In this document: in pieces, positions 8,203 through 15,687 of the stretch | Layout of the letters: the number at the start of each line of letters is the position of its first letter | Numbering within the stretch: the first letter of the stretch is position 1 | Assembly: GCA_021731405.1 (NCBI GenBank) | Contig: JAKFXN010000003.1 | Coordinates: 1-44,675, forward strand | Reading direction: 5' to 3' | Length of the DNA: 44,675 nucleotides | Origin: Candidatus Parcubacteria bacterium | Lineage (GTDB): Bacteria; Patescibacteriota; Minisyncoccia; Phycocordibacterales; UBA918 | The notes under the pieces: generated by a model | What the model was told of the DNA's origin: nothing | The model's input: the letters and a program-made list of their open reading frames with translations, nothing else | Databases searched by the model: none | Translations under genes and position numbers: made by a program

Positions 8203-9673
8203 ATCCCACCTTATGTTCCCTCGCAATTGCCTTTAAAGCCTCAGCCTCCTCTGCTGCCAAAGCCTCTTTACCCGCTGAAGCGAGCGCTGCCAGCGCTTCT
8301 TCCGGTTCATTGTAGAGCTCTAAAGCTCGCTTTTCTAAGTATTCTTCACTATTTCGACTTGGTTCCGTGAGTACTTCTTCGAGTAGGGCATGGAGCACAT
8401 AACCAAGCTTCTTTCCTGGCTTATCTTGGGTTAGTTCCATGATTCTAGTACCGTTTATCTTTAGTAACTTAACAGAAATAGGGTCTCGGAGAGCTTCATC
8501 CACCATAGCTTTATACTTTCGGAAGCGAAACGGCTGTTCTTTTGGCCTTCCGGTCCCAATTCGGTCACAAATACGAAGGTTTAAAAGGTTTTCTATCTGA
8601 TCTTCCCCGATTCGGACAATAGTTCGACGAACTGCTGCTAGAGTTATTTGGTCTGGATCAGAGAAAAACATGTGCCAGCGCACGAGTTTTTCAATTATCG
8701 CTGCTTCTGCCTTTGGGTACTTAAGGCGAGTGAGTATCTGATTAGTCATCCGCTCCCCCACCACCTCGTGACCAAAGAAAGTGTACTGCTTGTTTTTTCC
8801 GCCAGTCCGCCTTGTAGCTGGTTTTCCGATGTCGTGCAACAGCGCTGCTATGCGGATTTCTGTCGAGTATCCTTTATCCGCAGCTGCTTGGAGGGTGCGA
8901 AGGAGGTGCTCGTATACATCATAGGCGTGTATTCCACCTTGTTCACAACCAATTGAGTCATATAGTTCAGGAATAAGATGTGGGAGGAGGTCTAGTTTTT
9001 CTAGGTGCAAAATACCCTGCATCGGTGTCTTTGAGTCAATTAATCGAACAAATTCAATCAAAACACGCTCCATCGCAATCTTGGAAAGGCTCTCAGCGTT
9101 GCGTTTGATGGCGTGCATTGTCTCTGACTCGATAAGAAAATCGAGTTCAGCCGCTAGTCTGACTGCTCGCATCATACGGAGCGCATCTTCAGCAAAACGA
9201 GCATCAGGGTCTCCTACTGCACGCAACCGCTTCGCTTCTAGATCAGTCATTCCCTCATATAAATCAACAATTTGTTGCGTTTTGATATCAAAAGCAATGG
9301 CGTTTACGGTAAAATCACGACGAGCGAGATCTTCAGCTAAAGTTACTCCAAAAGTAACGGTATCTGGACGTCTGTTATCACTGTAGCCACTTTCACTACG
9401 GTATGGGGTAACCTCAACTACCTGCAAAGTTTCATCAGTCTCAGTTTCATTTTTTATGCCCACAGTCCCGTAGTCGTTATTACAAAAACTCTCAGGGAAA
9501 AGAGCTTGGATTTGGTCTGGAGTAGCACTCGTAGTAAAGTCCCAGTCCTTTGGTTTTTTATTCAAGAGGAGGTCGCGGACACAGCCACCAACTAGATACG
9601 CTCCAAAACCGGCGCTTGTAAGCGTTTCGCTAATTGTTCGAATGGAAAGTGGTATTTGCTGAACGGAAATCAT
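8201..9673 (-). CDS. cca: CCA tRNA nucleotidyltransferase with HD domain
   Basis: GGCVRDLLLNKKPKDWDFTTSA, RRDFTVNAIAFD, AALLHDIGKP. Confidence 0.93.
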   Translation of the reverse strand: MISVQQIPLSIRTISETLTSAGFGAYLVGGCVRDLLLNKKPKDWDFTTSATPDQIQALFPESFCNNDYGTVGIKNETETDETLQVVEVTPYRSESGYSDNRRPDTVTFGVTLAEDLARRDFTVNAIAFDIKTQQIVDLYEGMTDLEAKRLRAVGDPDARFAEDALRMMRAVRLAAELDFLIESETMHAIKRNAESLSKIAMERVLIEFVRLIDSKTPMQGILHLEKLDLLPHLIPELYDSIGCEQGGIHAYDVYEHLLRTLQAAADKGYSTEIRIAALLHDIGKPATRRTGGKNKQYTFFGHEVVGERMTNQILTRLKYPKAEAAIIEKLVRWHMFFSDPDQITLAAVRRTIVRIGEDQIENLLNLRICDRIGTGRPKEQPFRFRKYKAMVDEALRDPISVKLLKINGTRIMELTQDKPGKKLGYVLHALLEEVLTEPSRNSEEYLEKRALELYNEPEEALAALASAGKEALAAEEAEALKAIAREHKVG

Positions 9674-9857
9674 CGTTCGTTATTGTAGCAGAAAATCGTT
9701 GCTTTTTCTCATGTTTGACGTATGATGTTGAGCACTGTACTTGCCCCGAAACAAGTATAGGTAAGGAGTTTAAGGCTTGTGTGCTATGCATATAAGACAA
9801 CCAACCAACCTTGCAACCTGTATGTAGAAGTGTGTTGGTGGGAAGATTAAGTTTTTC

Positions 9858-9972
9858 CACCTGTATGCTCCGCATATAAGATAAACGTTATATCCATGCA
9901 CCTGTATGCTCCGCATACAGGTGCTGCACTCGAAACATATGGAAAAGTGAACTTTTCCATAGTCTCTCGTTT
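9858..9972 (+). repeat. 5' tRNA-flanking structured element (tRNA-Arg)
   Basis: Direct (9898-9908) and inverted (9914-9924) copies of the tRNA 5' end GCACCTGTA(TG), then 49-nt segment CTGCACTCGAAACATATGGAAAAGTGAACTTTTCCATAGTCTCTCGTTT; CACCTGTATGCTCCGCATA also repeated at 9858. Confidence 0.75.
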
Positions 9973-10044
9973 GCACCTGTAGTGAAATGGATATCACAAC
10001 TGACTTCGGATCAGTTATTCTGGGTTCGAGTCCTGGCAGGTGCA
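9973..10044 (+). tRNA. tRNA-Arg (anticodon TCG)
   Basis: GCACCTG/CAGGTGC acceptor, ACTGA-CTTCGGA-TCAGT anticodon arm, TTCGAGT T-loop; CCA not encoded. Confidence 0.93.
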
Positions 10045-10289
10045 CACATACAAAAAAGCCCCAAACAGGGGCTTTTTTGTATGTGTGCACCTGAGATAGA
10101 GCCCTGCGGCTCTATCGGCCAGGACTCGAAAACCGCAGCGATGCCGTAGGCGAGCGAGGTGGGGTCGAGAACACTTAGTAGATTTGGAGCGTGCGCGACA
10201 TTGTTTTCTTATGAGTTAGCGAATTAGAAAACAAGAAGTACTCTTGTGGTGAACAAATATACTTAGTGATTCGTGACCGAGTCTGGCAG
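10037..10289 (+). repeat. 3' tRNA-flanking structured element (tRNA-Arg)
   Basis: Perfect 26-bp hairpin 10037-10062/10068-10093; CCAGGACTCGAA (10119-10130) complements tRNA TTCGAGTCCTGG; core; direct copy CCGAGTCTGGCAG (10277-10289). Confidence 0.85.
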
Positions 10290-10327
10290 TCTACATATAA
10301 CTTATGACCACAAATTAAAAAAGCCCC

Positions 10328-10369
10328 TGATTCGTGACCACGTACGAAAATCGGACCGAGTCCTGGCAG
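10328..10369 (+). repeat. partial second 3' element (tRNA-Arg)
   Basis: TGATTCGTGACC repeated (10267, 10328), then GACCGAGTCCTGGCAG direct tRNA copy. Confidence 0.65.
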
Positions 10370-10393
10370 TATTATGTTATTATTGAAGTACGT

Positions 10394-10768
10394 ATGACCA
10401 AGACACTCGTACTGATTGTGGAAGATGATGAAAATATCCTAGAGCTCTACGCCAGTGCTTTTACGGCGGCTGGAATTAAGGTTATAAAAGCAAAAAATGG
10501 TTTAGAGGGTGTGGAGAAAGCTCTCAAATGTCACCCAGACGCCATTTTGATGGATATTAGAATGCCAGTAATGCACGGGCATAAAGCTGTGGAGAAAATT
10601 CGTCTTGATCCTTGGGGTAAAGACGCCAAGATTGTTTTCCTTACCAATATGAGCGACGCTGAGAATGTTTTTTTGGCGGTAGAGCAAGGTAGTGAAGAGT
10701 ATATTATTAAAGCCAATACCCCTGTGAAAGAGGTGGTAAATCAGGTTAGAATGGCGATGCGCGCTTAA
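10394..10768 (+). CDS. response regulator receiver domain protein (CheY-like)
   Basis: VLIVEDDENILELY, DAILMDIRMP, FLTN, K motif; start moved to MTKTL. Confidence 0.93.
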   Translation: MTKTLVLIVEDDENILELYASAFTAAGIKVIKAKNGLEGVEKALKCHPDAILMDIRMPVMHGHKAVEKIRLDPWGKDAKIVFLTNMSDAENVFLAVEQGSEEYIIKANTPVKEVVNQVRMAMRA

Positions 10769-10776
10769 ATATCACT

Positions 10777-11061
10777 ATGGAACTATCAGAACGTTGTATT
10801 CAGACGCTAGAAAAGGAGGGCTTCCCTTTTGTGTATGAAACACAAGATGCCCCAGGTGCAATCTATGAAGAACACAAACACGAAGGCAAAGTCACACTTT
10901 TCATCACTGAAGGTTCTTTTGAGATATCTCTTTCAGGGGAAAGTAAGAACTTGGCAGCTGGAGACCGTATCGATATACCAAGAGAAACCCCCTACTCAGC
11001 TATTGTTGGCTCGCAAGGTTGCCAACTCGTTGTTGGAGAGATGATTGACGGAGACTTTTAA
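10777..11061 (+). CDS. small cupin-domain protein
   Basis: EEHKHEGKVTLFITEGSFEISLSGESKNLAAGDRIDIPRETPYSA. Confidence 0.85.
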   Translation: MELSERCIQTLEKEGFPFVYETQDAPGAIYEEHKHEGKVTLFITEGSFEISLSGESKNLAAGDRIDIPRETPYSAIVGSQGCQLVVGEMIDGDF

Positions 11062-11065
11062 AAGA

Positions 11066-11101
11066 CCTAAACAAACCGCCAACACTTGGCGGTTTGTTTA
11101 T
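11066..11101 (+). terminator. intrinsic terminator
   Basis: aaacaaaccgccaacacttggcggtttgttt. Confidence 0.85.
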
Positions 11102-11149
11102 ATCTCAAAAATGAACAACCGTTACCGTATATAATATATAAACTTTGTT

Positions 11150-11833
11150 ATGGTAGTTTCACGTGGAAAGTATAAGAAAGAGGCTTATGAGCAGGCTATT
11201 TCCTTTCGTAAACGAGGCTTTACCTACACTGAAATAGCCAAGATATGTAATGTTTCGCGTGGCACGGTCTCAAATTGGCTTGCTAAAGAAGGGTTTTCTG
11301 CAGCAATAGCACAAAGTAATAAGAAACAGGCAGCTAAAGACAATAAAGCTAGAATAAAGCTTGTAAATAAGGCGCGAAACGCAGAACGTACCACCAAATA
11401 TACAGAAATGTTGAAACATGCCGAGACTGAGTATAAACACTATCGTTCCTCCCCACTTTTTACTGCCGGACTAATGGTGTATTTGGCAGCTGGAGATATG
11501 ACTGATCCTCGTGTCATTCGTCTCTCAACGAGCAAAACTGACTTACAGCAGGTATTTATTCGCTTTGCCATAGAATTCCTTGGAGTGGATAAAAAAGCGC
11601 TTCATTTGTGGCTTTTGCTCTACCCTGCTCATAATGAAGTCCGCTCTATGAAATACTGGAGTCAAAAAACTGGTCTGTCAGTAGCGCAATTTAGCAAAAA
11701 TCAGATTATTCCAGGTAAAAGCAACAAACAAACGTTGCAATTTGGAGTTCTAAATACTATAATCGGCAGTATTCTTTTGAAGAAAAAACTACTCAAGTTC
11801 ATTGAGCTAGCAACAAAGGAATTACAGAAGTAA
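11150..11833 (+). CDS. HTH plus LAGLIDADG-like (homing-endonuclease-like) protein
   Basis: N-terminal HTH (FTYTEIAKICNVSRGTVSNWL); C-terminal YLAAGDMTDPRVIRLSTSKTDLQQVFIRFAIEFLG...YWSQKTGL, resembling HTH-LAGLIDADG-type proteins. Confidence 0.55.
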   Translation: MVVSRGKYKKEAYEQAISFRKRGFTYTEIAKICNVSRGTVSNWLAKEGFSAAIAQSNKKQAAKDNKARIKLVNKARNAERTTKYTEMLKHAETEYKHYRSSPLFTAGLMVYLAAGDMTDPRVIRLSTSKTDLQQVFIRFAIEFLGVDKKALHLWLLLYPAHNEVRSMKYWSQKTGLSVAQFSKNQIIPGKSNKQTLQFGVLNTIIGSILLKKKLLKFIELATKELQK

Positions 11834-11835
11834 AT

Positions 11836-11906
11836 GCGGCCATGGTTAAGTGGTATAATGAGTCCTTGCCAAGGATTAGTCGAGGTTTCGATTACCTCTG
11901 GCCGCA
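11836..11906 (+). tRNA. tRNA-Gly (anticodon GCC)
   Basis: GCGGCCA/TGGCCGC acceptor, AGTCC-TTGCCAA-GGATT anticodon arm, GAGGT-TTCGATT-ACCTC T-arm. Confidence 0.93.
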
Positions 11907-12096
11907 CAAAAAAGCTCCCTTAGGGGAGCTTTTTGCTGGCCAGAAGAACAGTGCCTGCGCACTGTTCGGGGTAATCGAAACCGCCGGAGCCATGCCGAAG
12001 GCGGGCGAGGCGTGACCCGCGGCACTTGTTAGTTTGTGAGTGAAACGAAACAAAATAACTTAGTGACCGTCAGGTTTCGATTACCTCTGGCCGCAC
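11883..12096 (+). repeat. 3' tRNA-flanking structured element 1 (tRNA-Gly GCC)
   Basis: AGGTTTCGATTACCTCTGGCCGCAC identical at 11883-11907 and 12072-12096; inverted GGTAATCGAAACC (11970-11982); hairpin GTTAGTTTGT-GAGTGAAACGAA-ACAAAATAAC. Confidence 0.88.
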
Positions 12097-12318
12097 ATAA
12101 CGAACAAACCCCAGGAATTATCCTGGGGTTTGTTCGTTATTGCCTAGGTAATCGAAAGAGCTTTTGAGCTAGATTATGAATTTATGAAATAATCTAGCCA
12201 AAAGGTGTACTGCGACTGTAAGTCGGCGATTGCCTCTGCAGCAGCCGTAATAGCAAAATAACTTAGTGACCGTCAGGTTTCGATGAATAAATAAGCATTT
12301 ACGGTGTCAGTTACCTCT
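12097..12318 (+). repeat. 3' tRNA-flanking structured element 2, tandem and degenerate (tRNA-Gly GCC)
   Basis: Terminator hairpin ataacgaacaaaccccagg...cctggggtttgttcgttat; GGTAATCGAAA (12147-12157); CAAAATAACTTAGTGACCGTCAGGTTTCGAT identical to element 1; tRNA copy split by 26 nt (12285-12310). Confidence 0.8.
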
Positions 12319-12366
12319 AGACCAGCAATTACCCCTCTCGCAACCTATCGACCCCTAAGTTTTCAT

Positions 12367-12432
12367 AAAGGACATTATCCACCAAAGTGTGCATAACTGG
12401 GGAAAACTAGGTGCACAAGGGGATAAAGGACA
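12367..12432. promoter_or_regulatory. DnaA-box-like / AAAGGACA motif cluster
   Basis: AAAGGACA (12367, 12425), TTATCCACC (12375-12383), TGTGCATAA (12388-12396, complement TTATGCACA). Confidence 0.45.
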
Positions 12433-12500
12433 AAATATATAAGACAGCTATAAACAATATAGGCCCAACAATAAAGATATTCTAAAAGAGTAGTTAAAAG

Positions 12501-13039
12501 TGTGCCACGTGAAACGTTTATCGGATATTAATAATACCCCAGTGCTATACTGTTTCATATGGAACAAACCTCTAGTAATAAAGCTGGAAATAAGCAGATA
12601 GGCCAATATGGGGAAGCAATTGCTGCAAAATATCTTCAAAACAAAGGTTTTAAAGTGTTAGGGCTGAATTATCTAAAGAAATGGGGAGAAATCGATGTAA
12701 TTGCAGAGAAAGACAACATTATATGTTTTGTGGAAGTGAAAACAGTTTCATATGAAACAAAGCAAGATCTGGACTACCACGTTTCACGTGGTACATGGAA
12801 GCCTGAAGATAATGTACATGAACATAAAATAAGGAAGTTATCGAGAGCAATTGATTCTTGGATATCTGAACGCTGTTACCAAGGAGACTGGCAGATTGAT
12901 GTTATAGCGGTAAAGATAGTGCCACGTGAAAAGTATGCTGTTGTAAAGCATCTGCCAAACATTATTCTGTAGTTGTTTCATGTGAAATGGGTAATTGTGT
13001 GCCACGTGAAACGTTTTAGCTCTTATTTCACATGAAACA
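12501..13039. promoter_or_regulatory. cluster of parS-like palindromes
   Basis: Near matches to TGTTTCACGTGAAACA at about 12501, 12551, 12744, 12780, 12918, 12974, 12998 and 13024 (11-14 of 16 by eye), plus 13618 further right. Confidence 0.55.
12559..12972 (+). CDS. yraN: YraN/UPF0102 family endonuclease-like protein
   Basis: GEAIAAKYLQNKGFKVLGLNYLKKWGEIDVIAEKDNIICFVEVKTV. Confidence 0.9.
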   Translation: MEQTSSNKAGNKQIGQYGEAIAAKYLQNKGFKVLGLNYLKKWGEIDVIAEKDNIICFVEVKTVSYETKQDLDYHVSRGTWKPEDNVHEHKIRKLSRAIDSWISERCYQGDWQIDVIAVKIVPREKYAVVKHLPNIIL

Positions 13040-13044
13040 TTAAA

Positions 13045-13072
13045 AAACGGCCAAAGGCCGTCTTTTCATTAT
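13045..13072. terminator. terminator-like hairpin
   Basis: aaaaaacggccaaaggccgtctttt. Confidence 0.7.
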
Positions 13073-13085
13073 ATTACAGAATCGT

Positions 13086-13283
13086 CCTGACGGTCACTAA
13101 GTTAGTTTGTTTCGTTTTACTCACAAACTAACAAGTGCCGCGGGACACACCTCACTTGTTCGCAAGCTCACATCGTTCCGGTGTTCGATTCCCGACGCAA
13201 GCAAAATTCTTTGCTTGCTGCTCCCCGACATACAAAAAACGGCCCAAAGGCCGTCTTTTAATGTCGGGGAGCCGGGAATCGAA
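13086..13283 (-). repeat. 3' tRNA-flanking structured element (tRNA-Pro, minus strand)
   Basis: ATGTCGGGGAGC/GCTCCCCGACAT and CGGGAATCGAA/TTCGATTCCCG pairing; core nearly identical to the tRNA-Gly(GCC) element. Confidence 0.85.
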
Positions 13284-13334
13284 CCCGGACCACTCGGTCC
13301 CAAACCGAGTACACTACCACTATGCTACACCCCG
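13264..13334 (-). tRNA. tRNA-Pro (anticodon TGG)
   Basis: Complement reads CGGGGTGTAGCATAGTGGTAGTGTACTCGGTTTGGGACCGAGTGGTCCGGGTTCGATTCCCGGCTCCCCGA. Confidence 0.93.
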
Positions 13335-13338
13335 ATGA

Positions 13339-13446
13339 GAGAGGGTTTCGGCGTGGCGCTTCAAGACAATTTTATTTAGGAAAGTCTTGCTTTCATTAAA
13401 TAAAATTGGCCTGAAGCGAGGACAAGCTTTGCTTGTGCCACGCCAT
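13339..13446 (-). repeat. structured region upstream of tRNA-Pro
   Basis: Nested hairpins: outer ggcgtggc/gccacgcc, inner acaagc-aaa-gcttgt, and AATTTTATTTA...TAAATAAAATT. Confidence 0.55.
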
Positions 13447-13625
13447 AACCGAACGAAGAGGAGGTGAAAGCTTTGCTTACACCCAGCTGTGCACCAAGAA
13501 TCATCCTCGATACACCCCAACTTCACCTTCAATCACAAACCCTGCAGAGCAAGATTTGTGTGAACGATAATACCATCACACAAGAAAAAATGCTATGGCA
13601 ATATATGTTTAGTATACTGTTTCAT

Positions 13626-14033
13626 ATGAAACTTTTTATTGGAGCAAAGGCACTAATTAGCCACGAAGGAAAAGTGCTTGTGTTGCGCGAAGCGACGTAC
13701 GATGAGGGTACTAATGAAGGGAAGTGGGATATCCCAGGTGGGAGAATTGAAGCGGAGGAACCAATTCTTGAAGGTTTGTCTCGGGAAATACACGAAGAGA
13801 CTGGACTCAATGTCGAAGTAGGAGAGGTGGTGGGGGTGTTTGAGACGTTTCCAACGATAAAAGGGGAAGCGTGTCACATTGTTCGTATTTTTTATACCGC
13901 TCAGTCAACTTCCTCTGAAGTGCGCTTGAGTGGGGATCATGACCAGTACGAATGGATAGACCCAAGCAATCTTGACGACCGAGAGTACGTATCAAGTTTG
14001 CGAGAGCTCTTAGGAAAGGTGGCGAAAAAATAA
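13626..14033 (+). CDS. NUDIX hydrolase
   Basis: Nudix box GGRIEAEEPILEGLSREIHEETGL; start at MKLFIG. Confidence 0.92.
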   Translation: MKLFIGAKALISHEGKVLVLREATYDEGTNEGKWDIPGGRIEAEEPILEGLSREIHEETGLNVEVGEVVGVFETFPTIKGEACHIVRIFYTAQSTSSEVRLSGDHDQYEWIDPSNLDDREYVSSLRELLGKVAKK

Positions 14034-14085
14034 AAGCACACATCAACGGTTGCAAATTGTTTTTCCTCAGGCACAATGGTGGCTT

Positions 14086-15009
14086 ATGTTGACCTACTAC
14101 TTTAGAACTTCAAAAGATGAAGAGCTGCAAGAAATTTCTGAGCCAAAAGCCGGGGTATGGGCGCACGCTGTTGACCCAACCAATGAAGAAATAAAAGAAC
14201 TTATAAAGAATTTTTCTCTTGACGACGACATTTTAGAAGATGCAAAAGACTTTTATGAGGTTCCTCGTATGGAGAAGTCTCAAGGAGCAACGTACTTTTT
14301 TACACGTTACCCACTCCGTGACCAGCAGCAAGATAACACCACCGCACCACTGCTTATTATTATCGGCGAGAGTTTTATTGTAACGATAACAGTACGAGAA
14401 ATACCCTTATTTAAAAAGCTTGTTTCAGGCGAGACGGTAGTGTATACCAACGAGAAAGCCAAGTTTTTTATGGAAGTGATGGACATTATCACGCAGTCTT
14501 TTGATAAAGAACTGCTCCGCCTAAGAAAGGCTGTACATAAAGATAGAGTGCGCCTACAAAGTATTGGAACCAGAGAAATCGAACGTTTGGTAAACTTTGA
14601 GACCACACTTAATAGTATGTGTGATGCTCTGATACCAACAAACTCTTGGTTACAACAGATAACAACCGGAAGTTATATGCAACTATACCAAGAAGATCTT
14701 GAAACAATGCAAGACTTAGTGATTGCAAATGGACAGGTGGTAAATTCCGCACGGTCGGTCTTAAAAACAATACAAAACATTCGCGGTGCGATTGAAGCAA
14801 TTATGACCAGTCGCTTAAACAATGCACTGCGTATTCTTACAGTACTCACTATTCTACTTACGGTACCACTGGTAATTGCATCGCTCTACGGAATGAATGT
14901 CAGCCTACCGTTTGCTGATGGAGCCTACACGTTCTACTTCATCCTCGCCCTTAACGTTGTTATCTTGAGTGTACTAACTTTTGTCTTTAGACGTAACGAT
15001 TGGTTTTAG
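14086..15009 (+). CDS. corA: CorA-like magnesium transporter
   Basis: C-terminal YGMNVSLPF motif and two TM helices; start at MLTYYFRTS. Confidence 0.88.
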   Translation: MLTYYFRTSKDEELQEISEPKAGVWAHAVDPTNEEIKELIKNFSLDDDILEDAKDFYEVPRMEKSQGATYFFTRYPLRDQQQDNTTAPLLIIIGESFIVTITVREIPLFKKLVSGETVVYTNEKAKFFMEVMDIITQSFDKELLRLRKAVHKDRVRLQSIGTREIERLVNFETTLNSMCDALIPTNSWLQQITTGSYMQLYQEDLETMQDLVIANGQVVNSARSVLKTIQNIRGAIEAIMTSRLNNALRILTVLTILLTVPLVIASLYGMNVSLPFADGAYTFYFILALNVVILSVLTFVFRRNDWF

Positions 15010-15012
15010 TCT

Positions 15013-15627
15013 ATGAAACAGCAGGTTGTATTTATTCATGGGGGTGATTCATTTTCAAAAAAGAAAGACTTCCTCACGCATCTAAAGCAGGCTCCAATTC
15101 GGAACTTACCGGGGAAACAATCATTTGCTCACTTCACACAAACGCTGGCTGAAGATTTGGGTGAGACACATGAAGTTTTCATGCCAGGCATGCCAAATAA
15201 ACAGAACGCCGACTTTGATGAGTGGTCTTTATGGTTTGAGCGCCATTTTGAGTATCTTCAAGGAGAGGTAATTTTAGTTGGGTGGTCGCTAGGAGGAATG
15301 TTTTTGGCGAAATATCTCAGTGAGCGAGAGGTGCCGTTCACTATCGCAAAACTTCTTTTGTTAGCTGCTCCTTGTGGTCGATATGAAAGCCTCGACGGGA
15401 ATGACTGCGGTAACTTTCAATTTGACGTAGCTCAGGTAGGAAAAATTGCAGAAAGAGCCAAAAAAGTCTTTATTCTCCACTCAGAAGACGACTTTGTTGT
15501 GCCAATTCAGGCCGCTTTTCAATATAAAACAGCTATCCCTACCGCTGAATTAGTAGTCTTTAAAGATAAAAACCACTTTCTAAGTCCAGAATTTCCAGAA
15601 TTAGTTCAGATTTTGACTGAAAACTAA
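15013..15627 (+). CDS. small alpha/beta hydrolase (RBBP9/YdeN-like)
   Basis: VVFIHGGDSF, GWSLGGMF, catalytic Asp/His region HSEDDFVVP...KDKNHF. Confidence 0.8.
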   Translation: MKQQVVFIHGGDSFSKKKDFLTHLKQAPIRNLPGKQSFAHFTQTLAEDLGETHEVFMPGMPNKQNADFDEWSLWFERHFEYLQGEVILVGWSLGGMFLAKYLSEREVPFTIAKLLLLAAPCGRYESLDGNDCGNFQFDVAQVGKIAERAKKVFILHSEDDFVVPIQAAFQYKTAIPTAELVVFKDKNHFLSPEFPELVQILTEN

Positions 15628-15687
15628 GGTTTTTCGCTGGTAAGAATTCGTGTAATGCCGCGTCTACGTATATAATGGTTTTCACAT

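Noticed and set aside
9630-10090. Minus-strand ORFs 9630..9875 and 9770..10090
   Set aside because: Overlap tRNA-Arg and its structured flanks; low-complexity, cysteine/histidine-rich translation typical of spurious ORFs.
10037-10380. Group I intron remnant in tRNA
   Set aside because: The anticodon loops are uninterrupted and no convincing P3-P7 core could be recognised; a covariance search would be needed to exclude it fully.
11883-12318. Classical integrative element att sites flanking a prophage or genomic island
   Set aside because: Direct tRNA-end copies are only about 190-220 bp apart and contain inverted tRNA copies and a structured core, not integrase or cargo genes.
13107-13532. 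ORFs 13107..13379, 13121..13303, 13135..13338 and 13320..13532
   Set aside because: Overlap tRNA-Pro and its elements; the translations (e.g. GEPGIEPGPLGPKPS) are the familiar read-through of a tRNA T-arm/anticodon region.
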